A program made the translations under genes and the position numbers. Shown here in pieces: positions 30,201 to 41,775 of a stretch of 64,000 bases of DNA. Every line of letters begins with the position of its first letter. Within the stretch, counting starts at the first letter, position 1. The notes below the pieces were generated by a model. That model made no database searches, was not told the origin of the DNA, and saw nothing but the letters and a program-made list of their open reading frames with translations. Source of the stretch: Schizochytrium sp. CCTCC M209059 (lineage: Eukaryota; Sar; Bigyra; Thraustochytrida; Thraustochytriidae); NCBI GenBank assembly GCA_000818945.1, contig KN805395.1, forward strand, positions 108,749 to 172,748, written 5' to 3'.

Positions 30201-30242
30201 CGAGCGCTCGTGCGCGGCACAGCCTGCATTGTGTTGCCTTGA
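24300..30242 (+). CDS. Giant EF-hand / multi-WD40 protein (EML-like)
   Basis: A 1980-residue single-frame protein. An EF-hand lies near the N-terminus (about 115-145) with loop D-F-D-R-R-G-S-L-S-F-D-E. The rest is a long chain of WD40-type blades, for example LIATACQQQVVIWTY, LLTTGSDGTLRLWDM, SGTVAAVGGDHHVQVWRL and FVFTAGRDLVIRRWDV. That is enough for three or more propellers. They are interrupted by acidic spacers at about 380-410, 860-900, 1580-1600 and 1705-1730. EF-hand plus tandem EML-type propellers is typical of large microtubule-associated or ciliary proteins in protists, so a cytoskeletal scaffold is the best guess. No tubulin-binding HELP motif is clear. The stop codon lies inside a 30-bp tandem repeat that continues downstream. 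Confidence 0.88.
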   Translation: MGLVVAREAASAGDHGGGAKAVRQESKACVLESKPWCTCLAGMGSKAMWSLVERHRGLDFALDANDCLRLLGTSKACGELCPCAKTDDMLSTVDCLQLVGAAVCFSSTSRKTRLKALFEVFDFDRRGSLSFDEVFLLLDTCCAGIERFGGGRFIIPSAAELELVADILFAATPHERLSRAGFVNNSCRRARGWLQAFEQLTEQGGESMPFVFPRGQARAMAQSPAQRLLGEPKNVCGARQAFFMADGQLVRIVGPMLIASSVQPQNDGRENPRRIGWYHEGDIVAQAYSWTHDLIATACQQQVVIWTYPKLEPLAVVDTAFSTVALSWAGSHRELCVADERGTARVYSLVDVTSHKARCSNVTFAVPEQKDDAEQDSEYDIDSESSEEEDSLDSSGNDGDSEEDRRDSRRLISKTTRAKKMTRRFAQTKLEAVFQLPPGSIKALTHVEEDRILVCGRQGLAEILDVDGGEQRCVGFDRAPEVDFVSAAFHPRSKFAVLGADDGKLYVVEGYRATRAVQAFDDNDAVIALHACSRGFTTGSPKNGSLKLWSLNVQLVAEYDEVTQAPSLDTGAVSVCWSLEGSRIAVTTRACEVMLVHGVSGSVLGEGGVSCGHPGMERQFWLPESRLLTTGSDGTLRLWDMEGVGHLCSTCMVDRKVLVMTGRDVVKPKVMTLVALGHEDGLSIVARDDDAMVWRETFTVSEEGFAARLLAWSPCGQYLFAEDRVYDVWACEEFCRLPERVPIVKPQFWPAQGKGAWHVSFDADNAFEASRKSVLRKKGLRRIKLAVHAEEDAMGVDEPAPVHLVASEDDSGCFYSTALTEEEVILRSCTEEFTFALRGRDEAPKAFAFFKRHDADESEDKNSKEEGKKKDKSDGASEEEEEEEDDGDDEEKKEDAASRSTSRAEDLKMVTPELVHYDRTVQGCKGARGECIASIGDKGVVAYAALDTVVVAASRDGAARYLRMFAQVVCVRSCPVSEDASFWWLVACDTLCVSVWRINVSEGALASSGGCALWARIRLEGASEVDVSSSGTVAAVGGDHHVQVWRLQVDKKYSSGEGLFASSSPIARFPLVGTKSRISVLHVSGALVYVAELDVESGHIWVHETEGRKYRRRRATETSEVTCLWRDWCGDRSGSLWRVDGAQAKLFLLESKVHEGTGVALLRDGVSVSENGVVRLWTEKGVLENVVASEVIPGSIHGVCRGAIVVDGHRVISLRSTNVEIASAHKKILSLCRSRSGLWASIGEIDASVCLWTRKLSLVNEVNLDPKGPSKCTCVAFSQDSDLVAVGTDTGKVYIRSVSSKLCEDTKTLASGAAAAGPEASATAVQCLAWSPASTDSESFRLVVGLEDGTMVFYDHRFGQVRKPLAPRGAAWRWPPRQVEFADDCEIVRMLDADGKACFADSVSANPIPEETLDKVWIAPESVAGVDAHVSVLRRGFPEMSLEEKVEFASDAVGALQARGRRSVVGVTHSMPRQFNARGELLRVGGDGAVSLDAGSGRQRAVGAAVPDVVDACAFSADARLVALVCRGPGRVALVVDTVTGETRSGPQKLGERLVVESIAVSEGGNLAMLARRMEKERDCRGDNDDDEAEEEEDATGDDDFEAARGSLVAIFIEADTSVQFEHVILEDVRDRDEEVATRRGCSFLDERSFMCLGVASDLRVAVVLSAHEGALRVSRADTFLHELTVVSCGLAGDVGGHVHFLQEMEENLEFQELQQEQEQEQDSDAKKEDDGETSGAQVPHGYRGEICAHPGAAVSAVSRQKSSQVWASADSMCRVRVWRKRVCIADVRVAEAVSMPDLAVDGEGIRITTFAQRIELEDPDRPQPLPFLGHSKRCSCATVSWCGRFVFTAGRDLVIRRWDVSTAQVSASASLDGIVISMAYCGAHVYAITEDGVIQALDAEHLDLAHELKLPRASLKGVVSVPGTTSSVTLVDMDAQETFVLHTDSFNTVGPYPFPSQGAPKDICVQRALVRGTACIVLP

Positions 30243-30376
30243 CAATATAGGAGCAGCATTGTATTGATCTTGTCTTGACAAGAAGAAGCATTGTATTGCC
30301 TTGACAATCAATGAGCACCATTGTATCGCCTTGACAATCAATGAGCACCATTGTATTGGCTTGACAATCAATGAGC
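30228..30376. repeat. About 30-bp tandem repeat spanning the WD40 stop codon
   Basis: Five units of about 30-32 bp built on ATTGTATTGCCTTGACAAT, ending in CAATGAGCACC. Unit 1 (ATTGTGTTGCCTTGA) contains the last codons and TGA stop of the EF-hand/WD40 gene; unit 2 is diverged; units 3-5 are nearly identical. ACAAT/ATTGT inverted words inside each unit could form small hairpins in the transcript. Confidence 0.93.
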
Positions 30377-31556
30377 TATGTAGAAAGAGGACGTGGGCTG
30401 GCCAAGCACCATGGCTTACACAGGAAATAGATACATGCAAAAATAAAGTTCATTCCCTTTATCCAAATTACGCTTTGTAGTCTTTGTAATTAGATACAAA
30501 GATGTTCATTTGTTCAATTGCACCCGACGCTTGATCTTCAAAAATGTAGAAAGTTACTTGAACGGCATGCGATCCTTGTTGTTGACCATGAAAGCTTCTC
30601 GTATTGATGCGTTGTGAATGAAGGCAATACTTTAATTCTACATTCTCGAAGCTTATGGAGTCATCATCGTAAAGGTACTCATGGGTTCAATTCCAAGTGC
30701 ATTTCAGAACACGCGTAAATTCTCTTGACTTGCATCACTTCCGCAACTGCATTCTGATTCATTGACTCTGAAAAGAAAATAAAAGCCGCACGAGTTTGAA
30801 ATTCCTTTTACACTCGTTTGAAGAGCAATCTAATTCGAGCAGGACGCGGTCTCTGGTGCTCGACAGACGCGCGCTCACCCGTACGTACATGCGTTTTTCG
30901 AGCATATGAGGAAGAATGCCCTGACCCATTGATGGCTGCAGAAATTTCTTTCTCTCTCGGCCAAAGTGTGACAATGGACCTCCTCTCGGTGATTTTCCCA
31001 TGCCATGCCTCCCACTGCACTCATTCCTCGACCTCGTCGCAACGCAAGGGCGGGCTGCGGTTGGTCAGTCAGTCGCGCATGCGTTCGCCGATTTGTGCGC
31101 TGCCGCGCCGAGTATTGATCCTACCTCAAGCGCCACGTCGTCTACCATAGTCCTCGTGGCTGGCTGCACGCAGCTGCAGACTGCGGCACGACGACCGCAA
31201 CCGCACCTGGGATTGGCAGCGAGGGCGTGAAGCGGGCCGTCTGGCTCCCTCCTGCCCGCCCGTAAGGTCCTGCCGCCAGGAAGCGGGGAAAAACCGCACC
31301 CAGCCGGCTGATTCAGCATTCTTGCAGGTATACATATGTATACATGAGTATCCGTCCATGCACGCGGTCGACACGAGTCGGGCGCGGTCGACACTCGCCT
31401 TGCTTCCGCTTGCATTTCGCGCGTGAATTCCATTCGCAGTCGCAGCTTATCTCTCCTCCTCCTCCTCCTCCTCCTCCTCCTCCATCTCTCTCTCCCTCTC
31501 TCTCTGTCTCTCTCGCGCGCGCAGCGTAGCGCAGCAGGAGCGCGTCTCGCCTTGCT
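30377..31556. other. Start of the gene desert; AT-richer then GC-rich
   Basis: No supportable gene. 30400-30800 is AT-rich and may include the end of the WD40 transcript. Later sequence is GC-rich with a CTC run near 31455-31480. A perfect 16-bp palindrome GTATACATATGTATAC lies at 31328-31343. Confidence 0.6.
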
Positions 31557-31558
31557 TC

Positions 31559-31611
<53 letters not shown>
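31557..31611. repeat. (CTTT)n microsatellite
   Basis: About 13 tetramer units of a strict polypyrimidine tract, embedded in a longer pyrimidine-rich stretch from about 31440. Confidence 0.95.
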
Positions 31612-31614
<3 letters not shown>

Positions 31615-32223
31615 TTTCTCGTCCTGGCCGGGTCTCGGACCGACTGGCGACTGCGCGCCGGTCCCCCGAGCTCACACGCGGGGAGGGCTGTGGGGAAAGA
31701 ACGAGTGCGCGGCCAGGTCATTCAGAAAACAGCGCGCGCGAGACACAAACAATCTCTCGCGCGGCTTGACTTGGCTCGGCCCGGCTTGGCTTGGCTGCGC
31801 ACGGGAGGGACGGGCAGAGTCCAGGCCTCGGCGCGCGGCGGCCCGCTTGCACGCTGCTGGCTGCGGCTGGCTGCCGGCGCGTTTTCTTTTTTCTTCTTTT
31901 CTTTATTTTGTTTTCCCTGTCAGGGGCGGAGGACAAGATGAGGTCGTCGATCTTTGGCAATCCAAGAGCTCGCTCTCTCGCTCGGCCCTCGCATCGCTGC
32001 GCGGAGCGCGCACAGGCTGGTGCTGGTGCTGGTGCTGCTGGTGCTGCCACTGCTACTCCGACTCCGCGCGGACAGGCGGGCGGGCGGGCGGGAGGGAGGG
32101 GGAGAAGAAGCACGCGCGACAGCGGCACGAGCGCTGCATGCTGAAGCGTACAGCTGTACGTACATACCACTGCGTCCACCCCGAACGCTTGCCGCGCTCC
32201 AGGCTCGGCGCCGCGCCCCCGCC
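31612..32223. other. GC-rich desert segment before the first gap
   Basis: No gene. It contains GGCTT/GGCTC words near 31775-31800, GGTGCT repeats near 32020-32045 and GGGC tetramers near 32080-32100. Confidence 0.6.
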
Positions 32224-32259
32224 NNNNNNNNNNNNNNNNNNNNNNNNNNNNNNNNNNNN
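32224..32259. other. Assembly gap (36 N)
   Basis: 36 unresolved bases within GC-rich simple sequence. The true length is unknown. Confidence 0.99.
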
Positions 32260-35200
32260 TCTGTCTCTCGGCTTGCGCTCCGCTCCGCTCGCGAGATGAG
32301 TTGAAACGAAACGAGTCGAGAGGAGTCGAGCGAAGACGAGACGAGAGGAAGCGAGGGGAGATGAGATGGATCGCGAGAGCGACACGACGCGACACGACGC
32401 GACGTCTGCGTCTCTCTCTCTCTCTCTCTCCCTTCCGCTCGCTCGCTCGCGCGCAAGATCGGCCCCTCACCTTCCCTCACCTCGGCCCAGTGCGCACTGC
32501 GAGCCAGCCGTCACAGTGCGGCGGCGGCCCGCGCTCCGACGCTGCGTCGGTCGGGGCTTCGGGGCGGATCGCGGCGCCGCGGCCGGAACCTGGAGGGGGC
32601 CGGAGGAGCAGAGGCAGCCTGAGCCTGAGTGGCTCCGGGGTTCATGTCTGTTTGTTTGTTTGTTTGACTGATATTGTTTGATTGTTTCGTTTGCGAGGGG
32701 AAGCGCTGGAGGAGCGTGTGCGTATGTAAGTGTGTACGGGTCCTCGTTTCTCTGTGTGCGCTTCTCGCGAGGAGCCCGGTCCCGGCTCCGCCTTGCTGCA
32801 GTGGCGATGGATCGGCGGGCCGGCCGTTTGTTTTCTTGAGACCAGGCGAGCGGCGTGACTGGCAACGTGAGAATACGACTCCAGGCTTGCGGATTTCGAA
32901 TTTTCTGATCTTTATGTTTTGATCGTTTTTTTTTGTTTTGGTTTGTTTTGTTTTGGTTTGTTTTGTTCATTTCATTTCATTTGATTTTCTTATGGTCAAC
33001 GATTGCGTTTTTCTTTTTCGACCTGCACCTCGTACTGCATTTCCGCGCGCTGATCCAGGTCCTCGCGGGTGAATCGCGTCGCGTTGCGTCGCGATAGGAT
33101 CTCTGTGGAAGCACGAAACGGCTGCTGCCGCAACGTGAAGGAAAAGACTATACGCATTCACGGCTGTGCATGGTAACGAGATTGATCGGGCCCACGACTG
33201 ACCGACCGACCGACCGATCGACCGACCTGCCGATCGATCTACCGATCGTCCGAGGGCCAGGCGTTCGATCGCCATGGCTTTGCTCGCGCAGCAGGGCACG
33301 CACGCCATAGAAAATAAATCCTTGGAGCCCATCTTTTCTCTCACTCACCGCGGTTAGCTGGCTGACTGGCTGGCTGGCTGGCTGCAGTGGCTGGCTGGCC
33401 TCGCCGCAGGCGAAAAAAGAAGGCCCAATTAGACAGACCGGCAGACACGAGGCACTCGTGGCGGATGCCCGAGATTCACGCCACGAGCCGAATTCATTTT
33501 CCAGGCTACTTACTGGCCACTTCCAGTGCGTGATCCTCAACCGACCATCCGGCCAGTTCTCCACGCCGACCGATCAGCCCAGGAAGGCGCGCTCCGCGAG
33601 AGCGGGAACGTGGCGTCTCATTGGCCAGTTGAAGCGAAGGCGACAGGGAGGAGGAAAAAGAATGACAGTGACACCTGCCAAGCAAATAACGTTCTGGCAT
33701 GCAATCTCGCGCGCAGCCTGTTTGCGGGTGCGGGGCGCGCCAAGTGTGGGTGGTGTGGGAGGCCCTCGGATCGCGCGCGCCCAATCTTCAACTTCTTCTT
33801 CTTGTGACGAAGTGAGGAGGCGGAAAAGAAGCTCGTCTATCGGCTCGTCCATCGGCCTCGTGTGGTCGTGCCTCGCAGGCGCAGGCCCAAGGGCTTCGAC
33901 ATGGATGCACGCACGCACGCACGCACGCACGTACGAGGGCTCGTCCGCTGCCTGCGTTCTGCGTCCTGCGAGACCTGGTCAGTCGCCTACATCGATTCGA
34001 TTCGGTTCGGTTCGATTCGATTCAATTCACATCATTTCGATTCAATCTTGAGATCGAGACCGTTCTTCGGCGAGCGCCGATCAACCAGCCCATCCCCGCT
34101 AGGTATGCCGGGCTTGAACAACACAGAGGAAACAGGAGTGCAGTCCGGGGCCTCGCGCACGCGAGCCTGGATTCGCGAGGCCCGGTCGCGGCCCGCTCGA
34201 GCTCCAGGCTCGCGGCCCCGCTTCCTCTTTCTCTCCGCCTTCCTCCCTCCTCGTTTCCTACCCGCCACATGCCAGCAGCGGGCCGCGGACCATGGACCTC
34301 GCTCGCTTGGAGACCGACCGAGCAAGCATTTCGCTCGCTGCCTTCTCCTTGCGAACGCCGGCCTGCCGCGGCTGCTCGAAGTCCGTCCACCCATCTTTCC
34401 ATCGCTCCATCCATCGATCCATCCGTGCCATCTGTCCACTCGAGCACCCGTCCATCCTTGTTTGGAGGCGACCAAGAAGACGCAGCATACGACGCACAGG
34501 AGCGACTGCGCCTGCGTTTGCGAGCGGGGGAAATTTGAGTTGAGCCTGGAGAGGAAGAGGCACGCGTCGCGTGCGTGCGTGGAGCCAGGCCTCGCGTGAT
34601 GGATGCCGCGCCTCTCTTTCGTTCGGGGCAGTGCATAGCAGCGCAGGGCGTGCTGCGCCTTTCTGTTGCTCCTGCGCGGGATGAGATCGACTCGTACGGG
34701 CCCTGGGCGTGACGAACGAATGGAAAGCGACACGAAGGGAGGGAGGAGAGGGGAGCTGCGGCAAGCCTTGGACGCGTCGCGGGGCGGCGTGACTGACGAT
34801 GAGGGCTGGGGATCGCGGCGGCGGCGGAGGAGGCTGAGATGGGACGATAAACAGGAAAGAAGGAAAGAGTGACTTGCTTGCTCGACCTGACCCGATCAAA
34901 ATTTTATTTTCCCTTTTCGTTATGTTCTTTTACCGGCACGCGACGCCTTCATCGCTGCCAGTACACAGCACAGCACAGCACAGCACGCGCTTGCTCTGCC
35001 GGCCGGTGGCAGGCGGCGAGGGTGGGAGACCAGGCGGTTGGGCAGGTGCAGGTGTGCGGCGGGCAGAGCAGGGCAAGCAGCGTCAGTTGAAGCTTTCGTG
35101 GAGCTCCCTTCTTCCTCCTGCTAGCTGGCTGGGCTGTCTGTCTGTCTGTCTGTCTGTCTGTGTGTCTGTCTGTCTGGTCGCTTGAAGGAACTTGAAAGAA

Positions 35201-38200
35201 AAAAAAAGGAACAAAGCTCTCTATTTCCCTTCTCGGAGGCTCTCCTTTTCCTTTTTTCCTTCTTTCTTTTTTTCCTTCTTTCTTCTTTTCTTTTTCTTTT
35301 CTTTTCTATTTTGCCTCGATTCTTTTTCGTAGCCCACGTTTCTTTTCTTTTTACTTCCTTTTACTACCATTTATAAAACTTTTTTTTCGAATTTTGCAAT
35401 ACAAAGACTTTTAAGCTCTCATCCTTTCTTTATACTATACCTTTCCTTTTTCCTTTCTTTTTTCTTTCACTGGGGGTGCGCACTTCGAGAGAAAGCCGGC
35501 TCGGCCGTTGCGCTCCGTACCGGTGCATTATTAACGTGCCCGACCTCGCTCGCCTCCCTCCCATTCTTGCCGCGCTTGTCTGTGTGCCTCCCACTTGCTT
35601 ACTTGATAAACGAACTCTGCTTCGCGCCAGGGTGTGGCACGCACGCACGCACTGCAGCTGCAGGCTGCTCCCGCGCCTGCCAACCTTCGCCCGCGCCTGA
35701 AGCGGAAGAGAGACCAGTGGCCGCCCTGCGCTGCCTCCGATCAGCTGTCGACGAGGGCCTGCCAACCTAACCTACCTGCCTGCTTGCCTCGGCCTGCCGC
35801 GGTCGCTCGCTTGCGTGTCTTCTTCGCCTCGCCTTGTCCAGCACGGGGCGGGAATTACGCGAGAAGGCGGGCGAAACGAAGCACCCGCCGCGGCTTCGAG
35901 GGCTCCGGGCTTCTCGCCCACGTACTCTGCGCCTCCCCTCGCTGCGCGACCAAACAAACGAGGCGAAGCCTCGAGCAAGTTCTAAGCAAGCCACCGACCG
36001 ACCGACCTGTCCATCGTTCGCGGAGCCAATCGGTCCTTCGAACGAGCACTCAATCGATCCATCGGAAAGACATGAATGCACGCATCCTCAGGGCATCGAT
36101 CTGTTTGACGGCCACTAACGCTACTCACTTTTACTCTTTTGCGTCGTCGCCTTCCTTCCTTGCCGGAGGCGGCCACTGCGTGCTTGGAAAAAAGACCGTT
36201 TGAGGAACATGATTTACTTGAATGAGGCCGGAAGCGAGCCGAGGTGGCGCGAAATGGGGGGAGCTCCGCGGTTTCCGACGCCCTCGCGCGCGGGACCGCG
36301 AGGCCGCGCGGCGGTATGCGCGCAAGCACGAGGCATGCGTGCCGTGCGCCGGCGGGCGGGGGCCGGGGGCAGGAAAAGGCAGGGACGGCTTTCTCGAGAT
36401 GAAAGGGGGAGGGGGGGGGGCACGGAGGCACGGCGCGACACAGAGAGATTGAATGAAAAGAATGAAAACTGAATGAAAACTGAATGAAATGAATGAAATG
36501 AAGGAATGAAGGAATGAGAGCCGCACGCACAGCACGCGCAGCGCGAAAGAACGCTGCCTTCAGATCGACCGCCCAGCCAAAAGGAAAAAACCTGCGCTTA
36601 AGAATTAATTCACTTGAGGCAAGCAAGCAAGCGAGCGAGCGTCTGCGCGGGAGGAAAGTCTGGAGAACGGACGAGTGGAAAGAAGGAATTGGCGCGCAGA
36701 GTTCAGGAAGCCGTCACGTCGCGTTACCGGGCGAGAAAAAGGAAAAAGCGGGGCGGCACGATGGTCGGCTGGGCGGTTGGTTAGCTTGGTTGGTTGGCTC
36801 GAGGTAATTGAGTCAAGGCGAGCGAGTCGAGTCGAGTCCAGCCAAGTCGACTCGAGTCAAGCCTCGCGCAGCCAAATCGCTCGCATCCGGCCGCGCGAGG
36901 CTCTCTCTTGAAACACGCCCGATCGGGCCCCGATCCCGTTCCCGAGCTCGAGCGAGAGGCTTCTCGGGACCCGGGGGGGACCTCCCCGTAGGTTGAGGTC
37001 GACTCGCCAGCGGCGAGGATCGAGTCGCGGCCGCTTTCGAGTCGAATGCATGCCAGCGTGCATTTGTTTCTTCAAGTTTGTTCGTCCGATGGGTTGACCG
37101 ATTCAGGCACAGCGGACACCACGCTCATCACGCGACCGCGTCAATCGCGTCACTCGTGTCACTCAGTTCGGCGCAGGGGCGGCCGGCACTGCGAGTACAA
37201 AGCTGCTTGCAATCGCACAAGCCAGCTTGCATTGCCTTCCCCCCCGGCCAAGCTCGCGCAAGCAGCAGCACGGCCAGCGAGGGAAGCAAAGGCGACCAAG
37301 AGAAGCAGCGCCGTAGCCAGATTCTTGCGGGCCGCTTGCTCTGCGCTTGCTTGCTTGCTTGCTTGCTTGCTTGCCTGCCTGCTTGCATGGCGCAGAGTGC
37401 TCAAGGCTGTGCGAGACGTCCCTGGCAGCGGCGTGCACTTGCATCGCGTTTCACATCGCGTCGCGCCGCGTCGCGTCGCGTCTCGCCGTCGTGTGTTGTT
37501 GTGGTGGGCGAGAGAGGTGGTGCCAGAAGCGGGTGGGCCCATTTATCGGTGCGCAGTGGTGGTGGACCGTTGCGGAAGATGAGATGAGATGAGATGAGGT
37601 GCAATCCAATCTAATGAGGTGAGATGAGTGGCGTCCCGGCGCAGCAAGAACGAAGGTTCGCACGCACGCACGCATGTTCGCTTCGCGTAGCGTACAAGCA
37701 ACCGTCGGACGAGCCGGTTGCACGCAAGCAAGCAAGCAAGCGAGCGATTAAAGCCTCCAAGCAAGCCACGATTTTATTTTGGCAGCCTGCCACCGCACCT
37801 GCGTCACGAGACTGCGAAAGATCAATGAAAAAGAAAACGGAAGGAAAGTGGGAAGTAAAAGCGTTAGAAAAAGAATGTTTTTATACAAACCAGCGAAGCA
37901 AGGAAATCCCAAAGAAAGAAAGCAAAGTAGAATGAAAGATATAGATATGGGGCCAGACACGCACTGCAGTCAGGAAGAAGAAAAAGGGGGGGAGCTGAGG
38001 GGGAAGAAAAAGGTGTCCACCTTCTTACGGGCGGAACTTGAATTGCGGACGAGCGCGCGAGCGAACGAACGAGCGCGTCTTGACTTCCACACGGCGAAGC
38101 TGAGGAAGAAAAGCGTCCGTGCGACCCAGGTTGCGGCCCAATGCAGCACGGAAGAGCAGGGAAAAAGTTCGGCTGCACAAAATCGCGTCTGCATGACGAC

Positions 38201-38975
38201 GAGGCGGCAGCGGTCAGGAGTGGCTGCAAGCGACATAGGAACAGCCAGCCCCGTCTCATTCCATGTTTTGTTTGTCACGGTTGGTTGGCAAGGCAGGGCA
38301 GGCCTTAGTAGAAGTAGAAGTAAAGAAAATAAATAAGAGAATGCATGCACGAACGAACGAATGAACGAGCGATTGATCGACCAACCGATCGATCGACCAT
38401 CGATTCATTGATCAAAACGAGCAGAACAAAAAGGAAAGAAGCTTTTGGAGAACCGATCGCACGAAGAACGGCAGAAATGAAAGAACAAAACTATGAATGA
38501 ATGGGGACAGATGAAAGTGGACGAATGAATGAACGAACGAACGAACGAACGAACGAACAAAACAAAAGAAACAAGGAAAGAAAAAAGAAAGAAAGCCTCA
38601 GCCTGCCTGCCCCGCAGATTTCGCTTTGCGGTCAGCACTCCCTGCCGAAGCTGGCTTGTAACAGCCAGCCAAGTAGCCAGAGGCGACAGTCTCCCCCTGG
38701 CCACGCTGCCATCCGTCCCCGCGGCAGCGGAAAGAAAAGCAAACGACCGACCAACAAGAACCAAGCCCAAAAGGCCAAGTCCAAAACCTCCGGCCAAGCC
38801 AAGCCAAGGGAAGCTAATGAAAAGCATTGCGGATCAACCAACCCCAAGCAAAGCAAAGCTCGGCACCCGCCACAGCTGTGGGATGTGGTCTTTCAAAACT
38901 GCCAGCCAGTCCCGGGCCGCCCGGCAAGGTCTTTCAACGGCCGACCCGGTACGTTGCGTCGCTCCCTGCACCTGC
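32260..38975. other. Gene desert, part 1: dispersed short tandem repeats
   Basis: About 6.7 kb in which every open frame on either strand is explained by composition. I recognise no domain. It is packed with short tandem motifs, each local: GACC/GATC tetramers (33195-33250, 35995-36010), GGCT (33358-33400), CGCA (33907-33930), CACAG (34963-34985), TGTC (35136-35175), CTTG (37346-37377), GATGA (37577-37597), CGAA (38530-38560). T-rich runs occur at 35180-35470. Confidence 0.65.
35136..35175. repeat. (TGTC)n microsatellite
   Basis: About ten units of TGTC with one TGTG interruption, in the desert. Confidence 0.9.
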
Positions 38976-39170
<195 letters not shown>

Positions 39171-41721
39171 CATTTGTTCATTCATGCATCCATCCTTTCA
39201 GGCCTCCTTTTTGGAGTTTTTCAGATATGGCTCGCGCGACTCGATTCCGCGCGGGCCCGACCCATTCACGGGCCGCCGCCAGAGAGAACGCTTCCCCACT
39301 CCATTCCCGGGACGCCGTGCTCGCTCGCGCCGACCCGCCCCGTACAGCGGTGGGCGCCCGCCTCGCATCGATCGATCGATTGCTCGATCATGCGGCCTCA
39401 CAATTGCTTGCACGCAGCGCAGGCGCCCCGACCCAGGGTCAGTCCCTGCAGGACTTCGACCGCCCGGCGTCCGAACCCGGACCGAGCAAGACGAGCGAGC
39501 GAGCTTGCTCGCTCTAGCTAGCTCAAGCTAGCTGCGGCGCGCAGCTTTTTGCCTGAAAGCAGCAGCAAGCGCACTGTGGAGATTCCGCGCCACGGAGCTC
39601 GCGGCCGCGGCGAGGCGCGCCTTCGGAGCGCAGTGGGGCAGGAAGAGGAAGGAGGATGGTCAGGACGCGGAATGGGTGCGTGGAGGGACGAGGGACGCAG
39701 GTGCGGGAGCGACGCGACGGACGGACGGCCCGGGCCCGCTCGCGTCCGTCTCCGACACCCGTGCTCCCTCTCCGGGCCGTGATCTAAACGGCGGGGAGGT
39801 GGCAGCCAGTCGGGCAGCGAGGCCTTCTTCGTTTTTCTACCGACTTCATTTTTGTGGCTTTGCACAAATCACTTTGTTGGTTGCTCAAATGTATATATAT
39901 ATCTATACCCGTGTCCTGGGAAACCTTTTTGACTGGCTGACGACGCACGTGAGCGAGTTAAGCAAGCGCTAACTGAACGGTCGCGCGTGCCTGCTTCGAA
40001 AAGAAAAGCAAAAGTTCGACATGAGAGAGCAGAGCAGAGCAGAGCAGAGCAAGGCCGGCTCTTCATGTTTAGGCTTTCAAATGTTTTCCTGCATGTATAG
40101 AATGTGATGAAATGAAATGAAACGAAATGTCTTGCTAAAAAATTGTGAACCGCAAGATTGACAAAGGACAGATTGCCGGCTGCCGGCCGGTTGTTCATTG
40201 CTACTTTTGTTTTTAAGCATCTGGCTGCCTGGCCAGCCGGCCGGCCAGCCGACCGACAGATTGACCGACCGACCGATTGCGTCTTTAGTATAAAAACATC
40301 CTTTTAAAAAACTGGTGGCCGGCCGCACGACTAGTCCTTTGGTTCTCGACGGCGGCTGCAGCTTTTGCTTCCTTCCGTCTGTTTGCTCCCGTATGGATTT
40401 CTTGGCTCGCTCGCGCGTAATACGTTGAGAAAGCTGGGGCCGGACGCGTCCACTTGGCTAACCTCAGTGCAAACAAGCAAGTTTTCAGCCGCCAAAAGGT
40501 ACCTTCGGGTAGCAGCGCAAACCCGAAGGCCAAACGCGGTGTCGCGGCCGTCGCAGTCTTCCGCCGCACAGCACTGACGTCCGAGCGGGTACCCTTGGCG
40601 AGGTTTCCCGCGCCAAAAAGAGCCGTGCAAGCCAATCGACAACCCAAGCGCCACACCAAGTTCAACGAATTGCAAAAACAAGCCAAGTAATGCCAACACG
40701 GATGAGCAACCGTCCGCGGTACCTGCAAAACTAACCGACCGGCCAGTCATCCGTCCAGCTTGGCCTGCCTGACCTAGACAGACAGACAGACAGGCAGGCA
40801 CCTGAAAAGGGCCCTCTAGCTTCGAGTTGGACGCCTGTCGAGCGAGATAGACGCGGACGCGCGTCCAAAGTGGCCACCCATGGCGTATTCCTCCAAGTTG
40901 CTCTTGCAACCTGCTCGGCTTGATTGCCATTGCACTTGCTTCTTTTCCAGCTTGCATGCTCCAAGGTCCTGCTTCGAGCGAGTGAGCAATTGCCAACGGT
41001 CGATCAGTCGACCAACCGGGCGGGCGGGAGGGCGGCTAGCTTCTATGACGCCGTCCCGTCCCTTCGTCCCTCCCTTCGTGAGCCTGCCGCGCGCGCGCCG
41101 CATGTGCTCGTTCAAAATCTCCATCGCCGGCAGTGAGCGATCCCTTCAACAAGTTCAAGAAAGATGGAAAAGAAAGAAAGCAAGTAGGAGGCGAGTCCTC
41201 CCCACCCTTGGTCCCCCACACACGCTTATCCCCTCACCTCACGTGACCCGCAGCTGGAGACTTCGCCTATCCATGGTGGATAAAGGAAGCAAGATGGCAG
41301 TGGAAGAAAGTACGTAAGGAAGGGCGTTGCCTCTGCCCGGTTCCCGCAGTCAGCTTGCCCCTTTTAACAAGAGCCGGGCAGGTGCACTCGTACCGGGTCT
41401 TTCGGAGGATTGCTAAGCAGGCCCATTGATTCCCTTCCCCTTTTCTTTCTTCCTTTTGCCATGCGCGCGAGGGCTGGCTGGCTGGCAGGCTGGTCACCCG
41501 CTTCTACTGAGGTGGGGCCGCCGGGCCTTTGCGCCCGGAGCTTTTCTCTGGCCAGGCACGCGCAGACGCTTCGATGGGGCGACGGCGACTGGCACGAGTT
41601 AGAGAGATCTGCGCAAGCAGGCGGGGCAGGGGCAGGCCAAAGGAGCAAGCGAGAAAAACTAAAGGGTGAAAGAGAGATGGAACAGAGAAGGATATAAAAG
41701 AGGGATTGAATTAGAAAGAAA

Positions 41722-41775
41722 GAAATGAAATGAAATGAAATGAAATGAAATGAAATGAAATGAAATGAAATGAAA
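41722..41775. repeat. (AAATG)n pentanucleotide repeat
   Basis: About 11 perfect units of a TGAAA/AAATG pentamer. Confidence 0.95.

Noticed and set aside
31423..32480. Several open frames crossing the first N gap
   Set aside because: They read through unresolved bases and simple repeats and have no domain.
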